Source of the DNA: Pontibacter oryzae
Lineage (GTDB): Bacteria > Bacteroidota > Bacteroidia > Cytophagales > Hymenobacteraceae
DNA: 64,000 nt
NCBI RefSeq assembly: GCF_003576375.1
Contig: NZ_QWGE01000003.1
Coordinates: 124,001 to 188,000 of the forward strand
Reading direction: 5' to 3'
The position numbers and the translations under genes are program-made. Each line of letters begins with the position of its first letter. Position 1 is the first letter of the stretch. The notes beneath the pieces were generated by a model. That model ran no database searches. It was given only the letters and a program-made list of their open reading frames with translations, and had not been told where the DNA came from. Below are positions 1 to 8,161 of the stretch, piece by piece.

Positions 1-614
1 TTCAGCAGCGGCTTGAGGTCAGCCGAAATCTCGAAAAAAGTATTTCGGTTAGGTTCCAGCTGTTGCGTCATTACAATTTTAAGCGCAGCCACGCCTATGC
101 CTTTACGGGCATTCATAGGTATAACCGGCACGCCAAGCTCACGCTGCAAGGTCTCTACATCAATTTTTACACCCTCCTGCTCAGCCACATCCACCATGTT
201 CAAAGCGAGTACAGCGGGCAGTTGCAGGTCGGCCAGTTGTGTAAAGAGCAGCAGGTTACGCTTCAGGTTAGAGGCGTCGGCGGTAACGATTACAAGATCC
301 GGGAAGTGTCTGGAGGTAGGGTCATAGAGCAAATCCGTGATAACGCGCTCATCCAGCGATTTAGGATACAGGCTATATGTACCCGGTAGATCAATAATCT
401 CGGCTCTGAGCTGCGGGGTAAGCTGGCTATAACCGGTCTTCTTATCCACTGTAACACCCGGGAAGTTGCCTACCTTCTGGTTTAAGCCCGTAAGTTGGTT
501 AAAAAGTGAGGTCTTACCAGAGTTTGGATTACCGATCAGGGCAATTTTAGCCATGCCCGGACCAGAAGTAAGTGTGGAGGTCGGCTTTATTTCAGGTTGG
601 GTTGCTACAGTCAT
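1..614 (-). CDS. feoB: FeoB ferrous iron transporter, N-terminal GTPase part (cut by window edge)
   Basis: FeoB is the inner-membrane Fe(II) transporter whose cytoplasmic N-terminal G domain controls uptake. Only the first 204 codons are in the window; the gene runs off the left edge, so the membrane part is not visible. The ATG is at 614. The G-protein motifs are readable: G1 GNPNSGKTS (Lys34), switch I around GVTVDKK, G3 DLPGTYSL, G4 NMVD and a G5-like NARKG. It lies six bases downstream of feoA on the same strand, the usual feoAB arrangement, and should be co-transcribed from the promoter ahead of feoA. The truncation is caused by the window, not by mutation. Identification is secure from the G motifs plus the feoA neighbour. 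Confidence 0.95.
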   Translation of the reverse strand, partial: MTVATQPEIKPTSTLTSGPGMAKIALIGNPNSGKTSLFNQLTGLNQKVGNFPGVTVDKKTGYSQLTPQLRAEIIDLPGTYSLYPKSLDERVITDLLYDPTSRHFPDLVIVTADASNLKRNLLLFTQLADLQLPAVLALNMVDVAEQEGVKIDVETLQRELGVPVIPMNARKGIGVAALKIVMTQQLEPNRNTFFEISADLKPLL

Positions 615-620
615 GAAAAT

Positions 621-872
621 TTACTGCTTGAGTAAGATGGTCTCGGCTTCGTCTAAGCGCAGCGAGAGGGTATAGTTATTCACGATGATGGTAATTGGAT
701 CGCCGAACGGAGCGCGGCTGTTCATCTTAACACTGGTACCGGGTATGCAACCCATCTCAAGCAACTTAAGGCCCATCTCAGGGTCCTGGAGGCAGCATAT
801 AACACCATGTTCTCCTATCTTCAGGTCGCGCACAGATTTGCGCCCTTTATGCTCTTCTACCTTGTGTTGCAC
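621..872 (-). CDS. feoA: FeoA family protein
   Basis: FeoA is a small cytoplasmic SH3-like protein that supports Fe(II) import by FeoB. The 83-residue product has the family length and pattern: a start on function-regulating strands (SVRDLKIGEHGVI), then the LLEMGCIPGTSV segment, which corresponds to the conserved L..mGl.pG motif, and a C-terminal strand NYTLSLRLDEAETI. It is the first gene of a feoAB operon, with feoB starting six bases after its stop. A good Bacteroidota-type promoter lies 40-70 bases upstream, and an AT-rich imperfect dyad (885-905) sits between promoter and start, where a metal-responsive repressor could bind; that last point is inference. Confidence 0.93.
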   Translation of the reverse strand: MQHKVEEHKGRKSVRDLKIGEHGVICCLQDPEMGLKLLEMGCIPGTSVKMNSRAPFGDPITIIVNNYTLSLRLDEAETILLKQ

Positions 873-910
873 CTCTTAGCTGTTTTTATTTAGACTGCTT
901 ATAAACAACT

Positions 911-942
911 GCAAGTTACGAGGTGTTCAACTTTATTGCAAA
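911..942 (-). promoter_or_regulatory. Predicted promoter of feoAB
   Basis: On the minus strand there is a TTTG (-33) at 939-942, a 20-base spacer and TAACTTGC (-7, consensus TAnnTTTG) at 911-918. This is the Bacteroidota sigma-ABfr arrangement, pointing at feoA (ATG at 872). An imperfect dyad TTTAT-N11-ATAAA at 885-905 lies just downstream and could be a metal-regulator site, but no known Fur or DtxR consensus is matched. Confidence 0.5.
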
Positions 943-1017
943 AGAATTGACGATTTGGCCGTTGCAAGTTCCGGCGATCGCCTGCAAAGTATAAACCTGG
1001 CATCGCCAGCACGCTTT

Positions 1018-3474
1018 TTACTCCGAATAAAAAACTCGCTTCACACGCGTGCTCACGTTTGTAAGCAACTCATAAGGGATCGTGCCGATGCGCTGCGCTA
1101 ACTCAACCAGCGTTAACTGTGGGCCAAAAACAATAACGGTATCTCCGGCTTTCACTGGCAAGCCTGTTACATCAACCATGCACATATCCATGCACACGTT
1201 CCCGATGATTGGGCAGCGGTGGCCGTTAATGATAACCTGCCCCGCCCCGTTGCTGAACCGGCGATCGTAGCCATCGGCATAGCCTATGGCAATGGTAGCG
1301 GTGGTTTTAGCCACATCAGCCATACCTTTACGGCTGTAGCCCACGGTTTCGCCCTGCTTTATACTTTTAACCTGCGATACGGTGGTCTTCAGCGTGCTTA
1401 CCGGGCGCAGTGCCTCCTGCTCCGAGCCGGTTGCCTCCACGCCGTACAAGCCAATGCCCAGGCGCACCATGTCCAATTGATGTTCCGGGAAACGCACAAT
1501 TCCCGCTGAGTTTAGGATATGCTTCACCAGTTTATACTTCAGGCCGTTTTCCAGCGCGCTGGCCATACTCCGGAAGGCGGCGATCTGCTGCTCTGAGAAG
1601 TCGTTGTGCACGGCCTCATCGGCACCGGCCAGGTGGCTGAACGCGCTCACGACCTGCACCTGCGGATGCTGCGCCAGCATGGCAAGGAGCTTCTCAAAAT
1701 CCTCTGGCACAAAGCCCAGGCGGTGCATGCCTGTATCCAGTTTCAGGTGTATTTTATACTTTGCCCCCACCTCCAGCGATTCCAGGAAAGCCTGTAACTG
1801 CTCCAGAGAATAGATTTCGGGCTCCAGATTGTACTGCCGCAGCTTGGCAAAGCTATCCTGCGAAGGGTTCATGACCATAATGGGCAGCGTGATGCCATTC
1901 TCGCGCAAAGCTACGCCCTCGTCTACGTAAGCCACTGCCAGGTAATCCACCCGGTGAAACTGCAGCAGGTTTGCCACCTCGAAGCTGCCGCTACCGTAGG
2001 CAAAGGCCTTTACCATCACCATCAGCTTTGTGTCGGGGGCAAGTTTGGCCCGGTAGTAATTCAGGTTGTGCACCATGGCATCAAGGTTAACCTCCAGCAC
2101 CGTGCCGTGCACCTTCTGCTGAAAAGCCTGTACAATCTTCTCAAACCCGAACACACGCGCGCCTTTCACTAAAATCAGCTCGTTGCGGAAACTGGCAGGC
2201 TCAAAGTGCTTCAGGAAATCAGTGGTGGAAGTATAAAAGTCAGCCTCAGAAAACAGATGGCTATACTTACCGATGGTTGGCCCAATACCGATTAGCCGTT
2301 GCACCTTATGTGCCTGCACCAGGCTGGCGACCTTTTCGTACAGCTGCTCTTCTGGCAAGCCCGATTCCAGCAAATCGGAAAGTATAAGCGTGCGTTTCCC
2401 GCGTTGCGGTTGGCTAGCCTGCAAATCCAGCGCAATGGCGAGGCCGGCCAGGTCATTGTTATAGGTATCGTCTATCAGGTAGCAACTGTTTATGGCCTCC
2501 TTCATTTCTAGGCGCATGGCCACGGGGTGCAGGCGGTCCAGGCGGTCCTGGATGTCGGATAGGGGCAGGCGGCGGTGCAGCAGCACGGCCAGGCAGTGCA
2601 GGGCATTCTCCACAGAAGCCTCATCAGTAAAAGGTATGGCCAGCCGCTGTTTTTCACCTGCAAATGTATACACCACAATGGTTTTATGGCCCACGGTAGA
2701 GGTGGCGTTTATAAACAGGTCTGCTTCGGGGTGCTGCCGGCTCCAGGTAAACGAGTGTATGCCCTGGGCCTGCACCTGCTGGTGCAGCAGGTCGTAATCG
2801 GCGCAGTAAAACAGCAGCTCAACGTGAGCAAACAGCTTCAGTTTTTCCGTTACTTTTTGCTCTCTGGATGCAAAGCCTTCATCGTGGGCGCTGCCGATGT
2901 TGGTGAATATGCCTAAGGTGGGCTGAATAACCTGCTCCAGGTTTTCCATCTCGCCGGGTTGCGAGATACCAGCCTCAAAGATTCCGTAGGTATGCATAGG
3001 CTGGATCTGCCACACACTGAGCGGCACACCCAGCTGCGAGTTGTAGCTGCGCGGGCTTTTCACCACCAGTTCCTCGGGGCTCAGCAACTGCGAGAGCCAC
3101 TCTTTTACTATTGTTTTGCCGTTGCTGCCGGTAATACCCAACACAGGTATATTAAACTGCGCCCGGTGCCAGGCCGCCAGGGCCTGTAAGGCATTGAGGC
3201 TGTTCTTTACCTGCAAAAAGTTGGCCTCTGGATAAAGCTGCTGCAGTTCTTCGGGCTTGCCCTGCTCTACCACAAACGCGCGCACGCCCTGCGCATACAA
3301 CTGGCCCAGGTACTTGTGCCCATCGTTATACTTTCCCCGGATGGCAAAAAACACCGTGCCAGCCGGCTGCGACAGCTTGCGGCTATCGGTGAGCAGGTGC
3401 ACGATGGGTAGCGGCTGCACCAACTGCACCAGCTGCGCCCGGGTTATACTTTGTAACTGCTGAAAGGTAAGCAT
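1018..3474 (-). CDS. murF-alr: Bifunctional UDP-MurNAc-tripeptide:D-Ala-D-Ala ligase / alanine racemase
   Basis: The 818-residue fusion joins the last Mur ligase (adds D-Ala-D-Ala to UDP-MurNAc-tripeptide) to the PLP enzyme that makes D-alanine, so one cytoplasmic protein supplies and uses D-Ala for peptidoglycan. Residues about 1-450 are MurF: the ATP loop GITGSNGKT (Lys120), then the DDTYNND segment of Mur ligases. Residues about 455-818 are Alr: PLP lysine in VKAFAYGSG (Lys489), RLGIGLYG, the catalytic Tyr in ETVGYSRKG, IGYADGYDRR and the active-site Cys region NVCMDMCMVDV. After the P-loop it reads IVKEW rather than the TTKE of stand-alone MurF. Such fusions are established in Bacteroidota. 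It is monocistronic by spacing. Both active sites look intact. Confidence 0.95.
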   Translation of the reverse strand: MLTFQQLQSITRAQLVQLVQPLPIVHLLTDSRKLSQPAGTVFFAIRGKYNDGHKYLGQLYAQGVRAFVVEQGKPEELQQLYPEANFLQVKNSLNALQALAAWHRAQFNIPVLGITGSNGKTIVKEWLSQLLSPEELVVKSPRSYNSQLGVPLSVWQIQPMHTYGIFEAGISQPGEMENLEQVIQPTLGIFTNIGSAHDEGFASREQKVTEKLKLFAHVELLFYCADYDLLHQQVQAQGIHSFTWSRQHPEADLFINATSTVGHKTIVVYTFAGEKQRLAIPFTDEASVENALHCLAVLLHRRLPLSDIQDRLDRLHPVAMRLEMKEAINSCYLIDDTYNNDLAGLAIALDLQASQPQRGKRTLILSDLLESGLPEEQLYEKVASLVQAHKVQRLIGIGPTIGKYSHLFSEADFYTSTTDFLKHFEPASFRNELILVKGARVFGFEKIVQAFQQKVHGTVLEVNLDAMVHNLNYYRAKLAPDTKLMVMVKAFAYGSGSFEVANLLQFHRVDYLAVAYVDEGVALRENGITLPIMVMNPSQDSFAKLRQYNLEPEIYSLEQLQAFLESLEVGAKYKIHLKLDTGMHRLGFVPEDFEKLLAMLAQHPQVQVVSAFSHLAGADEAVHNDFSEQQIAAFRSMASALENGLKYKLVKHILNSAGIVRFPEHQLDMVRLGIGLYGVEATGSEQEALRPVSTLKTTVSQVKSIKQGETVGYSRKGMADVAKTTATIAIGYADGYDRRFSNGAGQVIINGHRCPIIGNVCMDMCMVDVTGLPVKAGDTVIVFGPQLTLVELAQRIGTIPYELLTNVSTRVKRVFYSE

Positions 3475-3519
3475 GCGGTAGCGTTTATACTTCTACATCA
3501 AAGATAGGAAGGGAAAGTT

Positions 3520-3660
3520 TAAAAGTTAGAGAGATAGAGGAGTTAGAAAGTTAGAAGGTTGGGAAGTTAGAAAGGTGTGCTGAGTTGACTGACTTTCCTC
3601 GGAGCAATCAACAAACTAGCAATTCAACCATGCAGCAATTAACAATCAACAATTAAACCC
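3520..3660. repeat. AT-rich low-complexity intergenic repeat (copy 1)
   Basis: Two motif types run together here. First come purine-rich GTTAGAAAG/GTTAGAAGG/GGGAAGTTAGAAAG units (3530-3575), then CAAT-rich units such as CAATTAACAATCAACAATT (3638-3656). The same two word families recur at 9095-9300, 13335-13445, 36236-36345 and 36895-37115, always between genes. No coding potential is visible. Confidence 0.7.
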
Positions 3661-3661
3661 C

Positions 3662-3669
3662 TACCTTTG
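3662..3669 (+). promoter_or_regulatory. Predicted -7 promoter element of the EamA gene at 3696
   Basis: TACCTTTG matches the Bacteroidota -7 consensus TAnnTTTG, 26 bases before the ATG. No TTTG is found at the expected -33 distance, because that position is occupied by the CAAT-rich low-complexity repeat. Confidence 0.45.
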
Positions 3670-3695
3670 CGCACTTTTATACTTTTGAGTGACCT

Positions 3696-4643
3696 ATGGA
3701 GGCTACTAATACCAAACCATACTACGCTGCGGGGCTGGCGGCATTTATTATCTGGGGTTTCATTCCTTTCCCGTTAAAGGCGCTGGCCGCATACCCCAGC
3801 GGACAGATTTTATACTTCCGGATAGGGCTATCGGTGGGGCTGCTGTTTATTATATCGCTGCTGTTTCGGCGCAGGCAGCTAAAGGCCACCTGGGAGCAAC
3901 TGAAGTCCGTTACCACGCATGAGAAACGCATGTTCTGGCTTTATACTTTCCTGGGCGGCGCCTTGCTTACCACCAACTGGCTCACATTCATCTACGTTGT
4001 CAACCACATCGATATCCAGACGGGCTCTTTTTCATACTTGCTTTGCCCCATAATCACGGCTGTGCTGGGCTTTCTGCTGCTAAAAGAAGAACTCCGGATA
4101 AACCAGTGGTTTGCCATTGGCCTAAGCGCGCTGAGCTGCGTGTTGGTGGGCACCGGCGAGCTAACGAGCCTGCTGTTTAGCTTGCTTATCGCTCTGAGCT
4201 ATGCGTTTTACCTGATTACGCAACGCCTGCTAAAAGCCTACGATAAGATTGTACTCCTAAAGCTGCAGCTTCTGGTGGCGTTTATACTTATCGGGCCGTT
4301 TTATACTTACCTGGCTGATGAAGGCGCGCACCTGGATACGCACTTTTTCTTGAACATTGGCCTGCTTAGCGCGGGCTTTACCGTGCTGCCGCTGTTCCTG
4401 AACCTTTTTGCACTGAAAGAGCTTACCTCGGGCACCATCGGCATCCTGATGTACATTAACCCGATCCTTAACTTCCTGATGGCTTTTTTATACTTTGGGG
4501 AGCAGACAACCGGCACCAAAATAGCAGCTTACCTGATCATTTTTATCTCCGTGATTATTTATAACCTACACATAAAAAGCCGCAAGAAAGGCGGTGATGG
4601 CCTGGTTATTCCGCCGGTTGGCACTACGGCTGTGGTTAAATAG
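3696..4643 (+). CDS. EamA/RarD-type drug/metabolite transporter
   Basis: A 315-residue polytopic inner-membrane protein with about ten hydrophobic segments in two EamA repeats. RarD-like signatures are visible: the N-terminal FIIWGFIPFPLKAL, the central TNWLTFIYVVNH and the end of repeat one, AVLGFLLLKEEL. The family exports metabolites or drugs by secondary transport; the substrate cannot be told from sequence (RarD is only loosely tied to chloramphenicol sensitivity). The C-terminus is a short basic cytoplasmic tail (KSRKKGG). The stop codon lies in the left arm of a terminator hairpin shared with the convergent lipoprotein gene. A second EamA protein (8162-9061) is divergent enough to be a separate family member, not a recent duplicate. 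Confidence 0.88.
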   Translation: MEATNTKPYYAAGLAAFIIWGFIPFPLKALAAYPSGQILYFRIGLSVGLLFIISLLFRRRQLKATWEQLKSVTTHEKRMFWLYTFLGGALLTTNWLTFIYVVNHIDIQTGSFSYLLCPIITAVLGFLLLKEELRINQWFAIGLSALSCVLVGTGELTSLLFSLLIALSYAFYLITQRLLKAYDKIVLLKLQLLVAFILIGPFYTYLADEGAHLDTHFFLNIGLLSAGFTVLPLFLNLFALKELTSGTIGILMYINPILNFLMAFLYFGEQTTGTKIAAYLIIFISVIIYNLHIKSRKKGGDGLVIPPVGTTAVVK

Positions 4644-4682
4644 AAAGAGGCCTTGCCAATTAATCAGCAAGGCCTCTTTCTA
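4641..4682. terminator. Bidirectional rho-independent terminator
   Basis: Perfect 16-bp arms (4641-4656 and 4667-4682; TAGAAAGAGGCCTTGC) with a 10-base loop lie between convergent genes. The left arm begins with the stop codon of the EamA gene. A and T runs at the arm ends allow termination on both strands. Confidence 0.85.
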
Positions 4683-4697
4683 TAGATTAACTACTTA

Positions 4698-4994
4698 TTA
4701 TTCTTTACGTCTTTTCTGTTCGTCCAGCTGCTCCATTTGGCGGGCCGCTGAGTCTACATTGGGGTTCATGTCGCCAAACTGGTCAGCCTGCTCGCCGGTA
4801 ACGGCTGTGTCGCCGATGGGCGCTGGGCGCGGATTGTTTAGGTTAGCGGCACTCTCATCCTCTTCTACAATGGCTTCGGAGGTGCTCACGTCGTCGGTTG
4901 GGTTAGACTCGGGGCGCTCGTTGCTACAGCCAAAGCCCACAACAGCGGCAAAGGCCACGGCCACGCCCGATTTTAATATGTTTGATGTATTCAT
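4698..4994 (-). CDS. Small acidic lipoprotein, function unknown
   Basis: A 98-residue protein with an N-terminal signal and a lipobox ending VGFGC (Cys23), followed by a hydrophilic acidic region rich in Asp, Glu, Asn and Pro and a charged C-terminus (DEQKRRKE). It is presumably lipid-anchored in the periplasm or outer membrane. I recognise no domain. Its first 15 codons and upstream region are the left part of a 193-bp unit that is triplicated immediately upstream, so two extra copies of its start region lie between it and the DUF5686 gene. The same small acidic lipoprotein type recurs at 23206 and 25184, but with no convincing sequence relation beyond the signal. Confidence 0.75.
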   Translation of the reverse strand: MNTSNILKSGVAVAFAAVVGFGCSNERPESNPTDDVSTSEAIVEEDESAANLNNPRPAPIGDTAVTGEQADQFGDMNPNVDSAARQMEQLDEQKRRKE

Positions 4995-5091
4995 AGTCTT
5001 AGTTACTTGGTTCTTCGGCTATTTTTAACGGCCTGCACGCTAATTGGTTATCAGGAGCCATACCTGCACGGCCGGTTCATACTTTAAGCCA

Positions 5092-5187
5092 TCAGAAACC
5101 GAAGCCAACCATAAGGCCCGTTCTGGCCCTGTTTCCTTCCTGAAAGGCCACGGCCACGCCCGATTTTAATATGTTTGATGTATTCAT
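5092..5187 (-). pseudogene. Chimeric mini-ORF from the triplication (lipoprotein start fused to DUF5686 protein end)
   Basis: Across the copy 1/copy 2 junction the first 15 codons of the lipoprotein gene (MNTSNILKSGVAVAF) run in frame into the last 16 codons of the DUF5686 protein (QEGNRARTGLMVGFGF), then stop. The 31-residue product has the lipoprotein gene's own upstream region, so it could be translated, but it lacks the lipobox Cys. It is most likely a by-product. Confidence 0.6.
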
Positions 5188-5284
5188 AGTCTTAGTTACT
5201 TGGTTCTTCGGCTATTTTTAACGGCCTGCACGCTAATTGGTTATCAGGAGCCATACCTGCACGGCCGGTTCATACTTTAAGCCA

Positions 5285-5380
5285 TCAGAAACCGAAGCCA
5301 ACCATAAGGCCCGTTCTGGCCCTGTTTCCTTCCTGAAAGGCCACGGCCACGCCCGATTTTAATATGTTTGATGTATTCAT
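5285..5380 (-). pseudogene. Second copy of the chimeric mini-ORF
   Basis: Identical to the mini-ORF at 5092-5187, formed across the copy 2/copy 3 junction. It is the first start codon met downstream of the DUF5686 gene. Confidence 0.6.
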
Positions 5381-5477
5381 AGTCTTAGTTACTTGGTTCT
5401 TCGGCTATTTTTAACGGCCTGCACGCTAATTGGTTATCAGGAGCCATACCTGCACGGCCGGTTCATACTTTAAGCCA

Positions 5478-8063
5478 TCAGAAACCGAAGCCAACCATAA
5501 GGCCCGTTCTGGCCCTGTTTCCTTCCTGGAACGAGGTTACAAAATCCACGCGCAGCACTTTAAAGATGTGCTCAATGCCTAAGCCAAGCTCCATGTAGTT
5601 CCTGGATTGCTGCGTGTTCAGGTAGTTTATACTTACCACCTCCTGCAGTTTCAGCTTACGGAACAGCGGAATCTTGTTAAAGATAAAGCCGTTGAAATGA
5701 TGCTCGTAATGCGCCTCCAAGTAAGCGTTGTTCGTGCTGTAGCGGTAATAATCCAGCAGCTGGAAGCCGTTGTACACACCTGCCACCAAGGTGCGGTTGC
5801 CGTTAAAGTGCTTGTAATCCATCAGCCGCATATCTTCCTTGCCCCAGAACACGCCCCCGATCGCGCTATACTTGCTGCGGCCCAGCAGGCCAAAACTAAT
5901 GTCGTCGCTCAGGCTAAGGGCTGCCGTGTGGTACTTTACGTCGCCACCAAGCGCTTTCAGGCCACCGCGGTAACTCAGCGTAAAGGTCGGGTACTTAGAG
6001 CCCAGGTTTATTTTATCGTCGGGGCGGGTAATGTATTCCTGACCGGGCTTAAAACTGAGCGCTGCGCTAACCGTAAGGGCCTGGTGCGGCGAAAAAGCGG
6101 CATCGGCCAGTTCAGCGTTTACGGGCACGTTCGGTGTAAAGCGGCTTTCCACGTCATCCATCCCCTTCCTAAAACTGAAGTCTGCAGTGTTCTGTAGCGG
6201 CATGCGGTGGGCGTAATCGGCGCCCAGGCTCAGCCTCACCCCATTCCAAAGCTCGCTGCGGTAAGTTATGCGGCCAAAATCGCGCTGGTACAGCTTCATG
6301 TAGTTGCGCTCGGCAAGCCAGGAATAAAGCGTATTTACGAAAGGTGAGATCGGGTTCAGGTTATTGATCTGGTACACGTAGCGGCCGCCCTCCACGGCAA
6401 TATTGCTGTTCTTGAATGGGTCAAAGTGATAGCTCATGCGCAGTTTCCCGTTGAGCTTTTCGTTGCTGAAACCGTAGCGCACGGCGGGCTCAATGGTATA
6501 AGACCGGCGGTCCTCGAAGCGCTTCACAAACTCCACGCGCAGGTCGGCGGCCACGCCCTCCACGGTGTTGTACTGCAAAATACTCGGGCCTCCCGTCAGG
6601 CTCAGCAGCGGGTCAAAACGGTAAAATTTGCGCTCGTATGTGTTGGAGTACGTATAGCCGCCCAGCAGAAAGCTCCCGAACGAGGGCTTGTTGCGCACCG
6701 CATCCAGCGAGTCCTGGTACGGTCTGGAGTTTTTGATCACCTCGAGGCTGTCCTTTTTATGGTAATCTGCCACTTCCTCCTGCGTGAGCGGCACCGGGCG
6801 CACACTGGCCCAGTACGCAGAATCGCGTTTGTTAGAGCCTTTCTCTACCAGCAGTACCTCCTTGCTGAACACTTTATCGCTGATAACAGGTTGCTCCGGC
6901 TCGGGTGCCTGCACAGGTTCTACAAGCTTATACTTAGGCTTTTTAGGAGGTTTAGCAGCGTCGATAATTGGCTCCTCTTCGGGCTCCACTTCCTCCAGCT
7001 TGGGTGGTTTGGCATAGGCTGGCTGCACTTTATACTTCGAGTACACGCCCATGGCATAGCCGCCACCTTTAAAGCCCAGGCCAGCCGCCTCAAAATCGAA
7101 GCGCTGCGACACAGGCAGCCATACTTGCTCTGTAACCGGGGCGTATACTTGCCGCACCCTTATCCAGTCCACAAACTCAATTCCGGCGTTTTTAGTCAGC
7201 TTGAGGTCGGTGCTATGGACGCGCCAGGTGCCATCCACAATGTAAATATTACCGGCAAACACCGGGTCGTTTTTGCGGCGCGGGATAACTTTGATCTTAT
7301 TGATGGTGTGGCCGTTTTCCTGAAAGGTGCCCAGGTACTCGAAGCGGTAAAAAAACAGCGCATTGTTGGCCAGCGGCGACACGAAGCCGCGCTCGCTCAG
7401 GCCCTGCACCTTCAGCAGCGGGTCGTAGAAACTGATGTTCATCTCGGAGGCCTGGTTAAAGCTAAAGCCTTTCTTCTGGCCGCTCACCTTGCTCGAGATC
7501 ATGCGTTCATGGATTTTGTTGGGCCGCTTATACGCAAGCTCCGACACCGACTCCGACAAGTACACAATGCCCGTATCCACATCCACCACTTTTATACCCA
7601 GTATCTTGGAAGGCACTTTATCCATGCGGGCCACGCTTTTCATGTACACGCGGGCGCTCCAGGCCAGTGCTTCGTCGCGGTGGTATTTGCGCAGCCGGAT
7701 AGCATTGCGCATGATGCTGTAAGCCGGGTCCTCGTCGGTGGCGCGCACCACCACCTCTTTCAGGTTAAGCACCTCGGGCTGCAATGTTATATTCAGTTCC
7801 TGGTCGTCGGCCCCGATGGTTACGGTTTCGAGGTGGGCACGATACCCGACATACTTAAACTCTATGGTGTACGTGCCCGGCGCCAATGCTAATTGGTAAA
7901 GGCCCTGGTCGTTGGTGGCAGTGCCGCTGGCAGTCTCTTTAATGTAGATGCTGGCAAAGGGTAAGCCATGGTTGTTTTCATCGGTCACGCGGCCGCGCAA
8001 TGTACCGGCCCAGGCAAGGGCAGGCAAAAACAGCAGCAGCAAGAGCAGGTAGCAAAAGCGCAT
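5478..8063 (-). CDS. Carboxypeptidase-regulatory-like and DUF5686 domain protein
   Basis: An 861-residue exported protein. Residues 1-19 are a signal peptide (LLFLPALAWAG). Residues about 20-105 are a CarboxypepD_reg-like beta-sandwich (LRGRVTDENNHGLPFASIYI, GTYTIEFKYVGYR), the fold found at the N-terminus of many Bacteroidota outer-membrane proteins. The rest matches the DUF5686 type: long, beta-rich, with a charged proline-rich linker near residues 350-385 and an aromatic end (TGLMVGFGF) typical of an outer-membrane beta-barrel. Function is unknown; an outer-membrane location is inferred. The last 51 bases are part of the 193-bp triplicated unit, but the reading frame is intact. No co-directional gene lies close upstream. 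Confidence 0.88.
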   Translation of the reverse strand: MRFCYLLLLLLFLPALAWAGTLRGRVTDENNHGLPFASIYIKETASGTATNDQGLYQLALAPGTYTIEFKYVGYRAHLETVTIGADDQELNITLQPEVLNLKEVVVRATDEDPAYSIMRNAIRLRKYHRDEALAWSARVYMKSVARMDKVPSKILGIKVVDVDTGIVYLSESVSELAYKRPNKIHERMISSKVSGQKKGFSFNQASEMNISFYDPLLKVQGLSERGFVSPLANNALFFYRFEYLGTFQENGHTINKIKVIPRRKNDPVFAGNIYIVDGTWRVHSTDLKLTKNAGIEFVDWIRVRQVYAPVTEQVWLPVSQRFDFEAAGLGFKGGGYAMGVYSKYKVQPAYAKPPKLEEVEPEEEPIIDAAKPPKKPKYKLVEPVQAPEPEQPVISDKVFSKEVLLVEKGSNKRDSAYWASVRPVPLTQEEVADYHKKDSLEVIKNSRPYQDSLDAVRNKPSFGSFLLGGYTYSNTYERKFYRFDPLLSLTGGPSILQYNTVEGVAADLRVEFVKRFEDRRSYTIEPAVRYGFSNEKLNGKLRMSYHFDPFKNSNIAVEGGRYVYQINNLNPISPFVNTLYSWLAERNYMKLYQRDFGRITYRSELWNGVRLSLGADYAHRMPLQNTADFSFRKGMDDVESRFTPNVPVNAELADAAFSPHQALTVSAALSFKPGQEYITRPDDKINLGSKYPTFTLSYRGGLKALGGDVKYHTAALSLSDDISFGLLGRSKYSAIGGVFWGKEDMRLMDYKHFNGNRTLVAGVYNGFQLLDYYRYSTNNAYLEAHYEHHFNGFIFNKIPLFRKLKLQEVVSINYLNTQQSRNYMELGLGIEHIFKVLRVDFVTSFQEGNRARTGLMVGFGF

Positions 8064-8161
8064 GTGTGTAAGGTTAAAGCTAAAATCTATGAAAAGGTAC
8101 AGACGAAATGCAGATAATTTAGCACATGATTATACTATTTATACTTTAGGTGCATTTATAC

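Larger units (their letters stand above)
4950..5528. repeat. Exact 193-bp tandem triplication
   Basis: Three consecutive copies (4950-5142, 5143-5335, 5336-5528) appear identical base for base. The unit spans the 3' end of the DUF5686 gene, the intergenic region and the first 15 codons of the lipoprotein gene. Flanking bases diverge immediately (4949 C versus 5142 G; 5529 G versus 5143 A), so there are three whole copies and no obvious microhomology at the junction. Both flanking genes stay intact, because the outer copies supply their proper ends. Confidence 0.95.

Noticed and set aside
1-614. Truncated feoB as a pseudogene
   Set aside because: The gene is open to the window edge, so the truncation is caused by the window.
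4950-5528. 193-bp repeats as CRISPR or IS
   Set aside because: No spacers, no transposase and no terminal repeats; it is a plain tandem duplication of gene ends.
6426-7892. Long open frame antisense to the DUF5686 gene
   Set aside because: It is the shadow of a GC-rich gene. Its His/Leu/Arg-rich translation has no domain pattern, while the minus-strand frame is a clear protein.
8142-8157. TATACTTTA/TATACTTTG words as promoter -7 boxes
   Set aside because: Spacing inside TAnnTTTG is off by one base in TATACTTTG, and the heptamer is as common inside genes as in front of them.
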